Notes under the pieces: model-generated
What the model was told of the DNA's origin: nothing
The model's database searches: none
The model's input: the letters and a program-made list of their open reading frames with translations, nothing else
Translations under genes and position numbers: made by a program
In this document: in pieces, positions 54,707 through 64,000 of the stretch
How positions within the stretch are numbered: the stretch's first letter is position 1
Layout of the letters: each line of letters begins with the position of its first letter
Source: Tepidimonas sediminis
GTDB lineage: Bacteria; Pseudomonadota; Gammaproteobacteria; Burkholderiales; Burkholderiaceae_C
Length of the DNA: 64,000 nt
Assembly (NCBI RefSeq): GCF_007556605.1
Contig: NZ_VJND01000005.1
Location: forward strand, 83,765-147,764
Direction: 5' to 3'

Positions 54707-57538
54707 TCAGCCGGTGTTGCGCAGGCCGGCGGCGATGCCGTTGATCGACAGGTGGATGCCGCGCTTGACCTTTTCCTCGTGGTTGCCGGCGCGGTAGCGG
54801 CGGATCAGCTCGACCTGCAGGTGGTGCAGCGGGTCGATGTAAGGGAAACGGTGCGCGATCGAGCGCGCCAGCGCCGGGTTGGCGGCCAGCCGCTGCGCGT
54901 GGCCGGTGATGGCTTCCAGCGCCGCGTGCGTGCGCTGCCATTCGGCCTCGATGGCGCCGAAGACGCGCCGGCGCAGCGCGCGGTCTTCCACCAGCTGCGC
55001 GTACAGGGCGCCCAGTGCCAGGTCGCTCTTGGCCAGCACCATGTCGATGTTGCTCAGCAGCGTGGCGAAGAACGGCCAGCGCTGGTGCATTTCGCGCAGC
55101 AGCGCCAGCGCCGCCTCCTTGCCCATGTCGCGTTGCAGCGCCTCCACCCCGCTGCCCAGGCCGTACCAGCCCGGCAGCGTCAGGCGGCACTGGCCCCAGC
55201 TGAAACCCCAGGGGATCGCGCGCAGGTCCTCGATGCGCTGCGTGCCGGTGCGCGAAGCCGGGCGCGAGCCGATGTTGAGCTCGGCGATCTCGCGGATCGG
55301 CGTGGCGGCGAAGAAGTAGTCGGCAAAGCCCGGTGTGCCGTAGACCAGCTCACGGTAGGCCGCCATGCTGGCGCGCGAAAGCGCCTCGGCGGCCTGCAGG
55401 TAGCGGCGCGGCACCGGCTGGCGTGGCGGCAGCAGCGTGGCCTCCAGCGTCGCGGCCACCAGCGTCTCGAGGTTGCGCCGACCGATGTCCGGGTGGCCGT
55501 ACTTGGAGGCGATCACCTCGCCCTGCTCGGTCAGGCGCAGCTGACCGCGCACGGTGCCGGCCGGCTGCGCCAGGATCGCCTCGTAACTCGGTCCGCCGCC
55601 GCGGCCCACCGTGCCGCCGCGGCCGTGGAACAGGCGCATGCGCACCGGCCGCGGCAGCGTGGTGGCCAGGCGGTCGAACAGCGCCGCCAGCGCCACCTCG
55701 GCCTGGTACAGGCACCAGTTGCTGGTGACGATGCCGCCGTCCTTGTTGCTGTCGGAGTAGCCGAGCATGATGTCCTGCTCGCCGTACTCCAGCGGCCCGC
55801 CGTGCGCCACCAGCTGCGCCACCGCCGGGATGGCGTAGTAGTCGGCCATGATGGTGGCGGCCTGGTGCAGGTCCTCGATGGTCTCGAACAGCGGCACGAC
55901 GATCAGCTCGGCGCGCGCGTCGTGCCCCCAGGCGCCGTGCAGCAGGCCGGCCTCCTTCTGCAGCAGCAGCACCTCCAGCAGGTCGCTGACCGCCTCGGTG
56001 TGGCTGATGATGGCGTGGCGGATCGCGGCGGCACCGAAGCGCCGGCGCGCGCGCCGCGCGGCGGCGAACACCGCCAGCTCCCGCTCGGTGACCGGCGAGT
56101 AGGCCCGCTCCGGGATGCGCAGGGGTCGCGGGTCCGCCAGCGCCGCCAGCAACGCCTGGCGCTTGGCCTCCTCCGGCAGCGCGCGATAGTTGGGCTCCAG
56201 CCCCGCGGCGGCCAGCAGCTCGGCCACCGCCAGTTCGTGCTGGTCGCTGCTCTGGCGCAGGTCCAGCGTCGCCAGGTGAAAGCCGAACACCTCCGCCGCG
56301 CGCAGCAGCGGGCGCAGGCGCGGCTCGGCCAGCGCCGCGCAGCCCTGCGCCACCAGCGCCTCGTCCAGCACGCGCAGGTCGGCGACGAACGCCTCCGCCG
56401 ACGGGTAAGGGTCGGACGGCGCCACCGCATGGCGCGCGGCCTCGCCGCCGGTGAGCTCGCGCAGGGTGGCGGCCAGCCGGGCGTAAAGGCCGATCAGGGC
56501 GCGGCGATAGGGCTCATCCTCGCGGTGCGCGTTGCGGTCTGGTGAGGCCGCCGCCAGCGCCTGCAGCGCCGGCGGGGGCGGCAGCAGCATCGCCGACAGC
56601 GACAGCTCCGCGCCCAGCGCGTGCACCTCGCGCAGGTAGTGGCGCAGGATCAGGTCGGCCTGGCGCTGCAGCGCCAGCTCCAGCGTGCCGGCGTCGACGT
56701 TGGGGTTGCCGTCGCGGTCGCCGCCGGTCCACTGTCCCAGGCGCAGGAACGGCGGCACGCGTTCGCCGAGCGCCGCTTCCAGCTCGCCGTACAGGCGGGG
56801 CAGCTCGCCGATGAACGTGCGCTCGAAGTAGGCCAGCGCGTTGCTGATCTCGTCGGCCACCGTCAGGCGCGTGAAGCGCAGCAGCCGCGTGTGCCACAGC
56901 TGCGTGATGCGCGCGCGCAGCGCGGCTTCGTTGGCTGCCAGGCTGCGCGCCAGCACGCGGTCACCGCGGCGGTTGCCGGCCGCGGTGGCCTGTGCGCGGA
57001 TGGCGTCGCGCTCGCGCAGCAGCTCGGCAATCGCCGCCTCGGCGTCGCGGATGCTCTTGCGCTGCACCTCGGTCGGGTGCGCGGTCAGCACCGGCGACAG
57101 GTAGGCGTGCCGCAGCGCCTGCGCCACCTGCGCGCTGGCCACGCCGCGGCGTTGCAGCCGCTTCCAGGTGTGCGCCAGGCTGCCGGGCTGCACATGGCCG
57201 GCGCGTTCGTGCACCTCGCGGCGGCGCACGTGGTGGCGGTCCTCGGCCAGGTTGGCCAGGTGGCTGAAGTAGGTGAAGGCGCGGATGACGCTGACCGCCT
57301 GCGCGTCGCTCAGGCCCTGCAGCAGCGCCTTGAGCTGCCGGTCGGCACGCTGGTCGGCATGGCGCCGGTAGGCCACCGACAGCTGCCGGATGCGCTCGAT
57401 CAGTTCGAACGTCGCTTCGCCTTCGTGCTCGCGGATCACGTCGCCGAGGATGCGGCCCAGCAGTCGGATGTCGTCCACCAGTGGCTGGTCCTTCGGGGGG
57501 ACGCGGGAGCGGGCGGCGGAATCGGCGGGCTGGGGCAT
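54707..57538 (-). CDS. ppc: Phosphoenolpyruvate carboxylase
   Basis: PEP carboxylase (943 aa) refills the TCA cycle by making oxaloacetate from PEP and bicarbonate. Catalytic segments: [14 protein letters not shown] with the essential histidine, [30 protein letters not shown], and the C-terminal GLRNTG that ends the family. Length is slightly above the E. coli enzyme. TAACAT (57571-57566) is a possible -10. It follows pgi by 30 nt. Confidence 0.97.
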   Translation of the reverse strand: MPQPADSAARSRVPPKDQPLVDDIRLLGRILGDVIREHEGEATFELIERIRQLSVAYRRHADQRADRQLKALLQGLSDAQAVSVIRAFTYFSHLANLAEDRHHVRRREVHERAGHVQPGSLAHTWKRLQRRGVASAQVAQALRHAYLSPVLTAHPTEVQRKSIRDAEAAIAELLRERDAIRAQATAAGNRRGDRVLARSLAANEAALRARITQLWHTRLLRFTRLTVADEISNALAYFERTFIGELPRLYGELEAALGERVPPFLRLGQWTGGDRDGNPNVDAGTLELALQRQADLILRHYLREVHALGAELSLSAMLLPPPPALQALAAASPDRNAHREDEPYRRALIGLYARLAATLRELTGGEAARHAVAPSDPYPSAEAFVADLRVLDEALVAQGCAALAEPRLRPLLRAAEVFGFHLATLDLRQSSDQHELAVAELLAAAGLEPNYRALPEEAKRQALLAALADPRPLRIPERAYSPVTERELAVFAAARRARRRFGAAAIRHAIISHTEAVSDLLEVLLLQKEAGLLHGAWGHDARAELIVVPLFETIEDLHQAATIMADYYAIPAVAQLVAHGGPLEYGEQDIMLGYSDSNKDGGIVTSNWCLYQAEVALAALFDRLATTLPRPVRMRLFHGRGGTVGRGGGPSYEAILAQPAGTVRGQLRLTEQGEVIASKYGHPDIGRRNLETLVAATLEATLLPPRQPVPRRYLQAAEALSRASMAAYRELVYGTPGFADYFFAATPIREIAELNIGSRPASRTGTQRIEDLRAIPWGFSWGQCRLTLPGWYGLGSGVEALQRDMGKEAALALLREMHQRWPFFATLLSNIDMVLAKSDLALGALYAQLVEDRALRRRVFGAIEAEWQRTHAALEAITGHAQRLAANPALARSIAHRFPYIDPLHHLQVELIRRYRAGNHEEKVKRGIHLSINGIAAGLRNTG

Positions 57539-57568
57539 GGCGCGGCGTCGACGGCGGTGGGCTCGATG

Positions 57569-59197
57569 TTACGGGCAGGCGCTATTGTCCACCGTCCGCG
57601 CCAGCGTCTTGCCCAGCTCCACGCCCCACTGGTCGAACGGGTGGATGCCCCAGATCGCGGCCTGGTAGAACACCTTGTGCTCGTAGGCGGCCACCAGCGC
57701 CCCGAGGTGGAACGGGTCGAGCCGCGGCAGCCACAGCAGGTTGCTCGGCGTGCCACCGGGGTAGGTGCGGTGCGGGGTCAGCCGGCGCACTTCGGTCTCG
57801 TCCAGTCTCTCGGCGCGCAGTGCCTCGGCGGTGGCCTGCGGGTCGCGACCGATGGCCAGCGCGCGCGCCTGCGCACGCAGGTTGGCGTGCACCAGCCGCC
57901 GGTGCTCGTCGGCGGCCGGCAGCGGTGTGTCATCCTGGCAGACGCCGATGAAGTCCACCGCCACCCGGTGCGTGCCCTGGTGCAGCAGCTGGAAGTAGGC
58001 GTGCTGCGCGTCCAGCCCCTGGCCGCCCCAGACGATCGGACCGGTGTCGACCGCCACCGGACTGCCGTCCACGTGCACGCGCTTGCCGTTGGACTCCATG
58101 TCGAGCTGCTGCACGTGGCGCGCGAATTCGCCCAGGCGCCAGGCGTAGATCGCCAGCAGGTGCGTCGGGCAGCCGCGGAAATTGCGGTTCCAGATTCCCA
58201 GCAGCGCCAGCGCCAGCGGCAGGTTGCGTTCGGGCGGCGCTTCCCAGGCGTGCCGATCCAGCGCGTGCGCGCCGGCCAGCAGCTGCTCGAAGCCCGCGCG
58301 GCCGATCGCCACCGCCAGCGGCAAGCCGATCGCGCTCCACAGCGAGTAGCGCCCGCCGACCCAGTCCCAAAAGACGAAGGTCTGCGTGCGCGGCACGCCC
58401 CAGGCCACCGCGCGGTCGGGGTGCGCGGTGACGGCGATCCAGTGCGGCGCCTGCCGCTCGGGGGCCACGCCGGCGTCGGTCAGCCAGCGCCGGCAGCTGT
58501 CGGCCAGGCGCTGCGTCTCCACCGTCGTGAACGACTTGCTCTGCACGATGAACAGCGTGCGCCCCGGGTCGAGCCGGCGCAGCGTGTCGTGCAGCGCCCA
58601 AGCGTCGGGGTTGGAGACGAAGTGCACGCGCACGTGCGGGTGCGCGTGGGCCGCCAGCGCCTGCACCGCCATGCGCGGCCCCAGATCCGAGCCGCCGATG
58701 CCGAGGTTGACGACATCGGTGATCGGCGCGCCGCCGGTGCCCGGCCAGGCGCCGGCGCGCAGCCGCTCGGCGGCCTCCAGCATGCGATCCAGTTCCTGCC
58801 GCACGGCGCGGTTGATCGTCTCGCCCCACGGGGCGTCGGCCCAGTGGCTGCCGCGCAGCGCCACGTGCAGCGCGGCGCGGCCTTCGGTGGCGTTGACCGG
58901 CGCGCCGCGGCGCAGCGCCTCGGCCTGCTCGGCGACGCGCGACTCGGCCGCCAGCGCCAGCAGCGCCTCCCACTCCGTCAGGCCCAGCGCCTGGTGCGTG
59001 GCGTCCAGCGTCAGCCCGGCGGCCTCGAACGTCAGCGCGCGGGTGCGCGCCTGGTCCTGCGCGGCCAGCCGCTGCCACAGGTGCGGCTGCGGGGCGGCGG
59101 CCAGCGCCTGCAGCCGGCGCCAGGCGGCGCGCCGCGGCGGCGGCACGAACGCGGCGGCGGTGGCGGACACCGCGTGGTCGGCGGTGGCGTCGATCAT
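57569..59197 (-). CDS. pgi: Glucose-6-phosphate isomerase
   Basis: Pgi (542 aa) interconverts glucose-6-phosphate and fructose-6-phosphate. Family signatures are VVNLGIGGSDLGPRMAVQAL, FIVQSKSFTTVET, VFWDWVGGRYSLWSAIGLPLA and the C-terminal FDQWGVELGK. The ATG at 59197 is chosen for GGGAGGA 9 nt upstream; an ATG seven codons earlier has no such site. It heads the run pgi, ppc, AAA-ATPase-like gene, hexR, proC. Confidence 0.96.
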   Translation of the reverse strand: MIDATADHAVSATAAAFVPPPRRAAWRRLQALAAAPQPHLWQRLAAQDQARTRALTFEAAGLTLDATHQALGLTEWEALLALAAESRVAEQAEALRRGAPVNATEGRAALHVALRGSHWADAPWGETINRAVRQELDRMLEAAERLRAGAWPGTGGAPITDVVNLGIGGSDLGPRMAVQALAAHAHPHVRVHFVSNPDAWALHDTLRRLDPGRTLFIVQSKSFTTVETQRLADSCRRWLTDAGVAPERQAPHWIAVTAHPDRAVAWGVPRTQTFVFWDWVGGRYSLWSAIGLPLAVAIGRAGFEQLLAGAHALDRHAWEAPPERNLPLALALLGIWNRNFRGCPTHLLAIYAWRLGEFARHVQQLDMESNGKRVHVDGSPVAVDTGPIVWGGQGLDAQHAYFQLLHQGTHRVAVDFIGVCQDDTPLPAADEHRRLVHANLRAQARALAIGRDPQATAEALRAERLDETEVRRLTPHRTYPGGTPSNLLWLPRLDPFHLGALVAAYEHKVFYQAAIWGIHPFDQWGVELGKTLARTVDNSACP

Positions 59198-59239
59198 CGG
59201 TCGGTCCTCCCTGGTCATGTCGGGCTCGCTGGCGGTGGC

Positions 59240-60439
59240 TCAGGCCGCGCCCCAGCCGGCGCGCGCCACCGCGTCGCCGTGCTCGCCCAGCCGTGGCGCC
59301 GGCGTGCGCAGCGCGCCGGGGGTGGCGCTGAGCTTGGGGGTGATGCCCGGCACCTTGAGCGGCCGGCCCTCGCGGTCGGTGGCCTGTACCACCATGCCGC
59401 GCGCGGCGTAGTGCGGGTCGTGCGCGATGTCGGCGGCGGTGTAGATGCGGCCCACCGGCACGTCGGCGGCCTCCAGCGCGGCGATCACCTCGTCCACGGT
59501 GCGCTGGCGCGTCCAGGCTTCGATGGCGGCGTCGAGCTCGGCGGCGCGGCGCGCGCGCCCGTCGTTGTGCGCCAGCTCCGGGTCGTCGGCCAGGTCCGGG
59601 CGGCCGATCGCCTGCATCAGGCGGCGAAAGATGCCGTCGCCATTGCCGCCGATCAGCACGTAGGGTTCGGCCTCGTCGCCGTCGGCGCGGCAGCGGTAGG
59701 CGTTGGACGGCGCGATCCCGGGCAGTGCGCTGCCGCTGCGCTGGCGCACCACGCCAAAGGCGTCGTACTCCGGCAGCAGGCTTTCCATCAGATTGAAGAC
59801 GCTCTCATACAGCGCCACGTCCACCATCTGGCCCTGGCCGCCGTGCGCGTCGCGGTGGTACAGCGCCAGCAGCACGCCAATGACGCCGTGCAGCGCGGCG
59901 ATCGAGTCGCCGATCGAGACACCGCAGCGCACCGGCACCCGCCCCGGCTCGCCGGTGAGGTGGCGCAGGCCGCCCATCGCCTCGCCCAGGATCGCAAAGC
60001 CCGGCTTGTGCGCGTAGGGGCCGGTCTGTCCGTAGCCGGAGACGCGCAGCATGATCAGCCGCGGGTTGAGCGCGTGCAGCTGCTCCCAGCCCAGGCCCCA
60101 GCCCTCCAGCGTGCCGGGCTTGAAGTTTTCGATCACCACGTCGGCCTCGGCCGCCAGCCGCCGCACGAGCGCCTGCCCCTCGGGCGTGCGCAGGTCGGCG
60201 CAGACCGAGCGCTTGTTGCGCGACTGCACCTCCCACCACACCGAGGTGCCGTCACGCAGCAGGCGCCACTTGCGCAGCGGGTCGCCCTGGCCGGGCGGCT
60301 CGATCTTGATCACGTCGGCGCCGAAGTCGGCCAGCACGCGCGCGGCAAACGGCCCGGCGATCAGCTGACCGAGCTCCAGCACGCGCACGCCGGCCAGCGG
60401 GCCGGGGTGAGGGAGCGCAGCGGCGGTGTCGTTCGTCAT
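59240..60439 (-). CDS. Family III (CaiB/BaiF) CoA transferase
   Basis: A 399-aa CoA transferase. Family features: GVRVLELGQLIAGPFAARVLADFGADVIKIEPP at the N-terminus and EADVVIENFKPGTLEGWGLG. The region that holds the catalytic aspartate in CaiB-like enzymes reads KPGFAILGEAMGG, so the usual GYD/GFD aspartate is not there; this pattern recalls the subgroup of dicarboxyl-CoA transferases such as succinyl-CoA:malate transferase. Substrates are unknown. Its ATG overlaps the stop of the phosphatase gene upstream (ATGA). Confidence 0.88.
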   Translation of the reverse strand: MTNDTAAALPHPGPLAGVRVLELGQLIAGPFAARVLADFGADVIKIEPPGQGDPLRKWRLLRDGTSVWWEVQSRNKRSVCADLRTPEGQALVRRLAAEADVVIENFKPGTLEGWGLGWEQLHALNPRLIMLRVSGYGQTGPYAHKPGFAILGEAMGGLRHLTGEPGRVPVRCGVSIGDSIAALHGVIGVLLALYHRDAHGGQGQMVDVALYESVFNLMESLLPEYDAFGVVRQRSGSALPGIAPSNAYRCRADGDEAEPYVLIGGNGDGIFRRLMQAIGRPDLADDPELAHNDGRARRAAELDAAIEAWTRQRTVDEVIAALEAADVPVGRIYTAADIAHDPHYAARGMVVQATDREGRPLKVPGITPKLSATPGALRTPAPRLGEHGDAVARAGWGAA

Positions 60440-60948
60440 GGCGTGGGGATGGGAGGCTGCGGATGAGGGGTCAGCACGTGATCGAGCCATCCTTCGACGG
60501 CGTCCTCGACGAGGTCGAGCACGCGCTCGAAGCCCTCCGGCCCGCCGTAGTAGGGGTCGGGTACCTCGTGCACCGCGTGACGGCGGGCGAAGCGCGCCAG
60601 CCGGTGGATCTTGTGCTGGTGCGGCGGCGGGCAAAGCGAGCGCACCACGGCCTCGTTGGCCGCGTCCATCACCAGCAGCCAGTCGTGCCGCTCGCAATCC
60701 TGCACGGTCAGGCGCCGCGCGCGCAGGTCCGACAGGTCGTACCCGCGTGCGCGCGCGTGCGCCTGGGCGCGCGGGTCGGGTGGCTGGCCGACGTGGTAGC
60801 CGTGCGTGCCGGCCGAATCGACCACGATGTGCGCCTGCAGCCCGCGCCGGCGCAGGCGCTCGCGCAGCACGCCGTGCGCGGTGGGGCTGCGGCAGATGTT
60901 GCCCATGCAGATCATCAGCACGTGCAGGGGGCGGGCGGTGTGCGGCAT
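60436..60948 (-). CDS. Low-molecular-weight protein tyrosine phosphatase
   Basis: A 170-aa phosphatase with the C(X)5R loop CMGNICRSPTAHGVL and the general-acid DPYYGG motif near residue 130. Such proteins act on tyrosine-phosphorylated proteins, often linked to exopolysaccharide; arsenate reductase is a related alternative, though the DPYYGG motif favours phosphatase. The ATG lacks a Shine-Dalgarno; TACCAT ends 7 nt before it. It is co-transcribed with the CoA transferase. Confidence 0.93.
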   Translation of the reverse strand: MPHTARPLHVLMICMGNICRSPTAHGVLRERLRRRGLQAHIVVDSAGTHGYHVGQPPDPRAQAHARARGYDLSDLRARRLTVQDCERHDWLLVMDAANEAVVRSLCPPPHQHKIHRLARFARRHAVHEVPDPYYGGPEGFERVLDLVEDAVEGWLDHVLTPHPQPPIPTP

Positions 60949-60955
60949 GCACGCG

Positions 60956-60961
60956 ATGGTA
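60956..60961 (-). promoter_or_regulatory. -10-like TACCAT 7 nt before phosphatase ATG
   Basis: TACCAT followed by 7 nt and ATG, with no ribosome-binding site, is another example of the likely leaderless arrangement. The -35 region is not convincing. Confidence 0.38.
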
Positions 60962-61007
60962 ACGAAACCCCGTGACCGCGCCTGCATGCCGGTCCCGGGG
61001 CCGTGCC

Positions 61008-61646
61008 TCACCCCGCAGCGCCGAGCGCCGGAAACAGCCGCAGCAGCCCGGCGGCCATCACCTCCACCGCCAGCGCGGCCAGGATCAGGCCCATCAGGCG
61101 CGTCATGACGTTGATGCCGGTCTTGCCCAGCACGCGCGCGATCGGTTCCGCCAGCGCGAAGCACGCCGCGGTGGCCAGCGCCACCACCACGCCGTAGCCG
61201 ACCAGCGCCGCGTGCTGCCAGAAAGTCTGCGCGCGCTCGGCGTAGATGACGACGGTGGACATGGTGGCCGGGCCGGTCAGCAGCGGGATCGTCAGCGGCA
61301 CCACCGCGATCGAGGTGCGGCTGGCCGCATCGGCCACCTCCTCCTGCGTGGCCTTGGCTTCGGCCGGCTGGGCGTTGAGCATGGCCATCGCCGACATCAG
61401 CAGCAGCATGCCGCCGCCGACCTGAAAGCTGGCCAGCGAGATGCCGAAGAAGTCCAGGATCTGCAGCCCGGCGACGGCGCTGGCGGCGATGACGGCGAAC
61501 GCCGTGCAGGACGACACCAGCACCGTGCGGCGGCGCTGCGCGCGGCTCATGCCCTGCGTGTAGTGGATGAAGAACGGCACGACGGCCAGCGGATTGACGA
61601 TGGCCAGCAGGGTGACGAGGGGCTTGAGGTCCATCGCGGTGCTCAT
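61008..61646 (-). CDS. MarC-family integral membrane protein
   Basis: A 212-aa membrane protein with six hydrophobic helices, of the MarC/YchE/YhgN family. Typical segments are LLAIVNPLAVVPFFIHYTQGM and VPLTIPLLTGPATMSTVVIY. Function is not established; transport of small molecules has been proposed. The ATG overlaps the stop of the GGDEF-EAL gene by 4 nt, so the two are made together. Confidence 0.93.
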   Translation of the reverse strand: MSTAMDLKPLVTLLAIVNPLAVVPFFIHYTQGMSRAQRRRTVLVSSCTAFAVIAASAVAGLQILDFFGISLASFQVGGGMLLLMSAMAMLNAQPAEAKATQEEVADAASRTSIAVVPLTIPLLTGPATMSTVVIYAERAQTFWQHAALVGYGVVVALATAACFALAEPIARVLGKTGINVMTRLMGLILAALAVEVMAAGLLRLFPALGAAG

Positions 61647-64000
61647 GCGGTCGTGGCACGGGCATGACGGGCCAGCCAGTGCGGCACCTCGTCAGCCGCC
61701 AGCGCCCGTGCGTACAGCCAGCCCTGCAGCGCGGCGCAGCCGTGCGCGCGCAGGAAGTCGCGCTGCGCCGGCGTCTCCACGCCCTCGGCCACCACCTCCA
61801 GCCCGAGGTCGTGTGCCATCGACAGCGTGGCGCGCACGATGGCCACGCTGTCCGGGTCGGCCGGGATGCCCTCGACGAAGCCGCGGTCGATCTTGAGCGT
61901 GCCGATCGGCAGCCGCTTCAGGTACCCGAGGCTCGAGTAGCCAGTGCCGAAGTCATCCAGACTCAGCCGCACCCCCAGCGTCTGCAGCGCCTGCAGCCGC
62001 TCGATGACGTCGGTGCGCCCCTGCACGAGCAGGCTCTCGGTGATCTCCAGCTCGAGTGCCTGCGCCGGCAGGCCGGCCCCGTCCAGCGCCTGCCGCACCT
62101 GCGCGACGAAGTCGGCGTGGGCGAACTCGTGCGCCGAGACATTGACGGCGACGCGCACCGCCGCAAAGCCCGCCGGGTCGTCGGCGCGCCAGCGCGCCAG
62201 CTGCGCCAGCGCCTGCCGCAGCACCCAGTGACCCAGGCGGTCGACGATGCCGGCCTCCTCGGCCACGCGCACGAATTCGGCCGGTGGCACCGTGCCCAGC
62301 ACCGGATGCTGCCAGCGCAGCAGCGCCTCCAGTCCCACCAGGCGGCCGTCGCGCGCCGCCACCTGCGGCTGGAAGGCCAGCCGCAGCCCGCTGCCGGACG
62401 GATCGGCCAGCGCCTCGCGCAGCGCCGACTCCAGCTGCAGCCGGCGCGAGACGTGCGTCTGCATCGACGGCTCGAAGAAGCGCCACTGGTTGCGCCCGGC
62501 GGCCTTGGCGGCGTACATCGCCGTGTCGGCGTGGCGCAGCAGCGTGTCGAGGTCGGCGCCGTCGTCCGGAAACAGCGCCACGCCCAAGCTGGCGCCGATG
62601 CGCACGCGCGCGCCGTCGAGCTCGATGGAGGCGTCCAGCACGCGCGCGATCTTGCGCGCCACCACCGCGGCGCCTTCGCGGCCTTTCACCCACGGCAGCA
62701 GCACGACGAACTCGTCGCCGCCGAAGCGCGCCGCCACGTCGCGGCCGCGCAGGCAGCCCTGCAGCCGCTGCGCCACCGCCTGCAGCAGCCGGTCGCCCTG
62801 CGCGTGGCCGAGGCTGTCGTTGACGTGCTTGAAGCGGTCCAGGTCCAGGTAGATGATGGCCACCTGGCGCCCCTCGCGCTGCGCGCTGTCCAGCACCGCG
62901 CGCGCCAGCTCGGACCAGCGGTTGCGGTTGACCAGGCCGGTCAGCGTGTCGTAATGCGCCAGCTGCTGCAGCTGGGCGTGGCTGCGGGCCAGCTCCAGCG
63001 TGCGCTCGCGCACCAGTTGCTCGACGCGGCGACGCTGTCCGGTGGTCACGAGCAGGAACGCCGTCAGCAGCCCGACGGCGACGAAGCCGGTGCTGGCGGT
63101 CAGGTGCAGCCGGGCGTCGGTGGCGGCCTGGCGCCAGAAGACCTCGGTGGCGTCCAGCCGCAGCTGCCAGTGGCGCTGCGCGAAGCGCACCGGCCAGGCA
63201 TGGCGCGCCGGCAGCGGCGCGGGCGGCTCGGCCAGCTCGCAGCCCTCGGCGCCCGCCAGCCGCCGGTTGCCCGGACTGGCGTCCAGGTCGATCAGGCACA
63301 GCGCCAGGCCGGGCAGCGGCAGCGCCTCCAGCGCGGCGCGCGTCACGTCGCCCATGCGGAACGCGCTGGAGACGATGCCCAGCAGCGCGTGCGGCGGCTG
63401 AGCCGCGTGCACCGCGTGGTAGACGACGATGCCGCGCTGCGCGCCCTGCTCCTGCACCAGCCGGAACGGCTCGGTGGCGTGCGGCCGGCCGCTGGCGATG
63501 GCCTGGCGCACGGCGCGGCGCAGCGGCTCGTAACTCAGCACGTCCAGCCCGCGTGCGGCCTCGTTGCCGGCCAGCGGGGCCAGGCGCGTGATCACCATGT
63601 GCTCGTCGGCATCCGCGGCCGGAAAGCGCCGCCCGGCCGCGTCCCGTCCCAGGATCGGCCAGCCCGGTTCACAGCACTCGTAGCGCGCGCGCTGGCTGCG
63701 CGGGACGTGCCAGTTGAAGGTGAAATTCTGCGTGCCCGGGTAGCGGCGCAACCACATCCCGGCGGCCTGCTCGAAGGCTTCCTGGCCGATGGCCGGGTCG
63801 CGCGCCAGCAGCTGTCCCATCGCCTCCAGCGCGTCGAGCTGCGCATCCAGCCGCCGCTGCAGCGCCTGCGCGGCCTGCTCGCCGGCCTGCTCGGCGCGCA
63901 GGCGCAGCTGCGCCGTCTGCGCGTCGGCCAGCAGGTGCACCACCGCCCCGCCCAGCACCAGTCCCGACGCCAGCGGCAGCCCCACCCCCCAGCGCCGCCC
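61643..64000 (-). CDS. GGDEF-EAL c-di-GMP protein with CHASE-like sensor (5' end outside window)
   Basis: At least 785 residues are visible; the reading frame is open to the window edge, so the start is missing. Order: a first membrane helix, a periplasmic CHASE-like region (about 30-300; TQNFTFNWHVPR), a second helix (about 305-325), a GGDEF domain with intact GGDEF and an RGRD I-site, and an EAL domain with LEALLRWQHP, ITESLLVQ and DDFGTGYSSLGYLK. Both synthesis and breakdown motifs are intact, so the net activity cannot be told from sequence. It is the first visible gene of a pair with marC. Confidence 0.93.
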   Translation of the reverse strand, partial: GRRWGVGLPLASGLVLGGAVVHLLADAQTAQLRLRAEQAGEQAAQALQRRLDAQLDALEAMGQLLARDPAIGQEAFEQAAGMWLRRYPGTQNFTFNWHVPRSQRARYECCEPGWPILGRDAAGRRFPAADADEHMVITRLAPLAGNEAARGLDVLSYEPLRRAVRQAIASGRPHATEPFRLVQEQGAQRGIVVYHAVHAAQPPHALLGIVSSAFRMGDVTRAALEALPLPGLALCLIDLDASPGNRRLAGAEGCELAEPPAPLPARHAWPVRFAQRHWQLRLDATEVFWRQAATDARLHLTASTGFVAVGLLTAFLLVTTGQRRRVEQLVRERTLELARSHAQLQQLAHYDTLTGLVNRNRWSELARAVLDSAQREGRQVAIIYLDLDRFKHVNDSLGHAQGDRLLQAVAQRLQGCLRGRDVAARFGGDEFVVLLPWVKGREGAAVVARKIARVLDASIELDGARVRIGASLGVALFPDDGADLDTLLRHADTAMYAAKAAGRNQWRFFEPSMQTHVSRRLQLESALREALADPSGSGLRLAFQPQVAARDGRLVGLEALLRWQHPVLGTVPPAEFVRVAEEAGIVDRLGHWVLRQALAQLARWRADDPAGFAAVRVAVNVSAHEFAHADFVAQVRQALDGAGLPAQALELEITESLLVQGRTDVIERLQALQTLGVRLSLDDFGTGYSSLGYLKRLPIGTLKIDRGFVEGIPADPDSVAIVRATLSMAHDLGLEVVAEGVETPAQRDFLRAHGCAALQGWLYARALAADEVPHWLARHARATTA

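Noticed and set aside
56621..60466. A 1,281-codon plus-strand open frame opposite ppc, pgi and the CoA transferase
   Set aside because: Fully antisense to three conserved genes and without recognisable domains.

Overview
The window is about 64 kb of very GC-rich, densely coded chromosome from a betaproteobacterium, most likely order Burkholderiales (a Comamonadaceae/Rubrivivax/Tepidimonas-like lineage). The family-level evidence is the recG-oxyR-ubiA run, the lptA-lptB-rpoN run, a PhaM-type PHA granule protein, DUF3567 and DUF3108 proteins, and a phenylacetate cluster carrying its own branched-chain-type ABC transporter. The genus is not settled by the sequence. No tRNA, rRNA, CRISPR array, insertion sequence or prophage was seen, and no gap between genes exceeds about 200 bases.

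Region by region. 1-11197 (+): aerobic phenylacetate degradation, paaBCDE, then a transporter (binding protein, LivH permease, a fused LivM-LivG protein, LivF), then paaZ and paaJ. 11198-11397: a structured intergenic patch with a probable small RNA on the minus strand. 11398-18754 (-): argS, a SPOR protein, a DsbA-like protein, lptA, lptB, rpoN and an RlmL-like methyltransferase. 18807-25553: a ureohydrolase, a DUF2237 protein, an ArgP/LysG regulator divergent from a LysE exporter, a davB-davA pair for basic amino acid oxidation, and a convergent LysR gene. 25718-33063 (+): malate synthase G, a small Cys-rich protein, a REC-REC-GGDEF regulator, hemB, a rhodanese and recQ.

33080-39706: ChaN-like protein divergent from dps, a diheme cytochrome c peroxidase behind an FNR/Dnr-type box, DUF3567 and DUF3108 proteins, a DksA-like protein divergent from phaM (again with an FNR-type box between them), and a FIST sensor. 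39765-42983 (+): cbpA-cbpM-ftsH, a compact chaperone/protease set. 42997-45979: the queuosine genes tgt and queA, split by a plus-strand vapBC toxin-antitoxin pair. 46167-51343 (+): a membrane diguanylate cyclase, recG, oxyR and ubiA. 51376-59197 (-): pgi, ppc, an AAA-ATPase-like/PDDEXK protein, hexR and proC. 59240-64000 (-): a class III CoA transferase, a low-molecular-weight phosphatase, a MarC protein and a GGDEF-EAL protein cut by the window edge.

Themes. Carbon from phenylacetate (to acetyl-CoA and succinyl-CoA) can feed the glyoxylate/TCA steps represented by glcB and ppc, while hexR probably tunes pgi-level sugar metabolism. Peroxide defence (oxyR, dps, ccp) and c-di-GMP signalling (three GGDEF genes) recur. 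The most novel signals are non-coding: a roughly 100-nt, four-hairpin RNA with a CCUCCC loop and intrinsic terminator (about 11227-11328); a mirror-symmetric divergent promoter between chaN and dps; a perfect 10-bp hairpin abutting the lptA ribosome-binding site; and a recurring arrangement in which a -10-like hexamer lies 6-8 nt before an ATG with no Shine-Dalgarno, suggesting leaderless mRNAs for at least eight genes.
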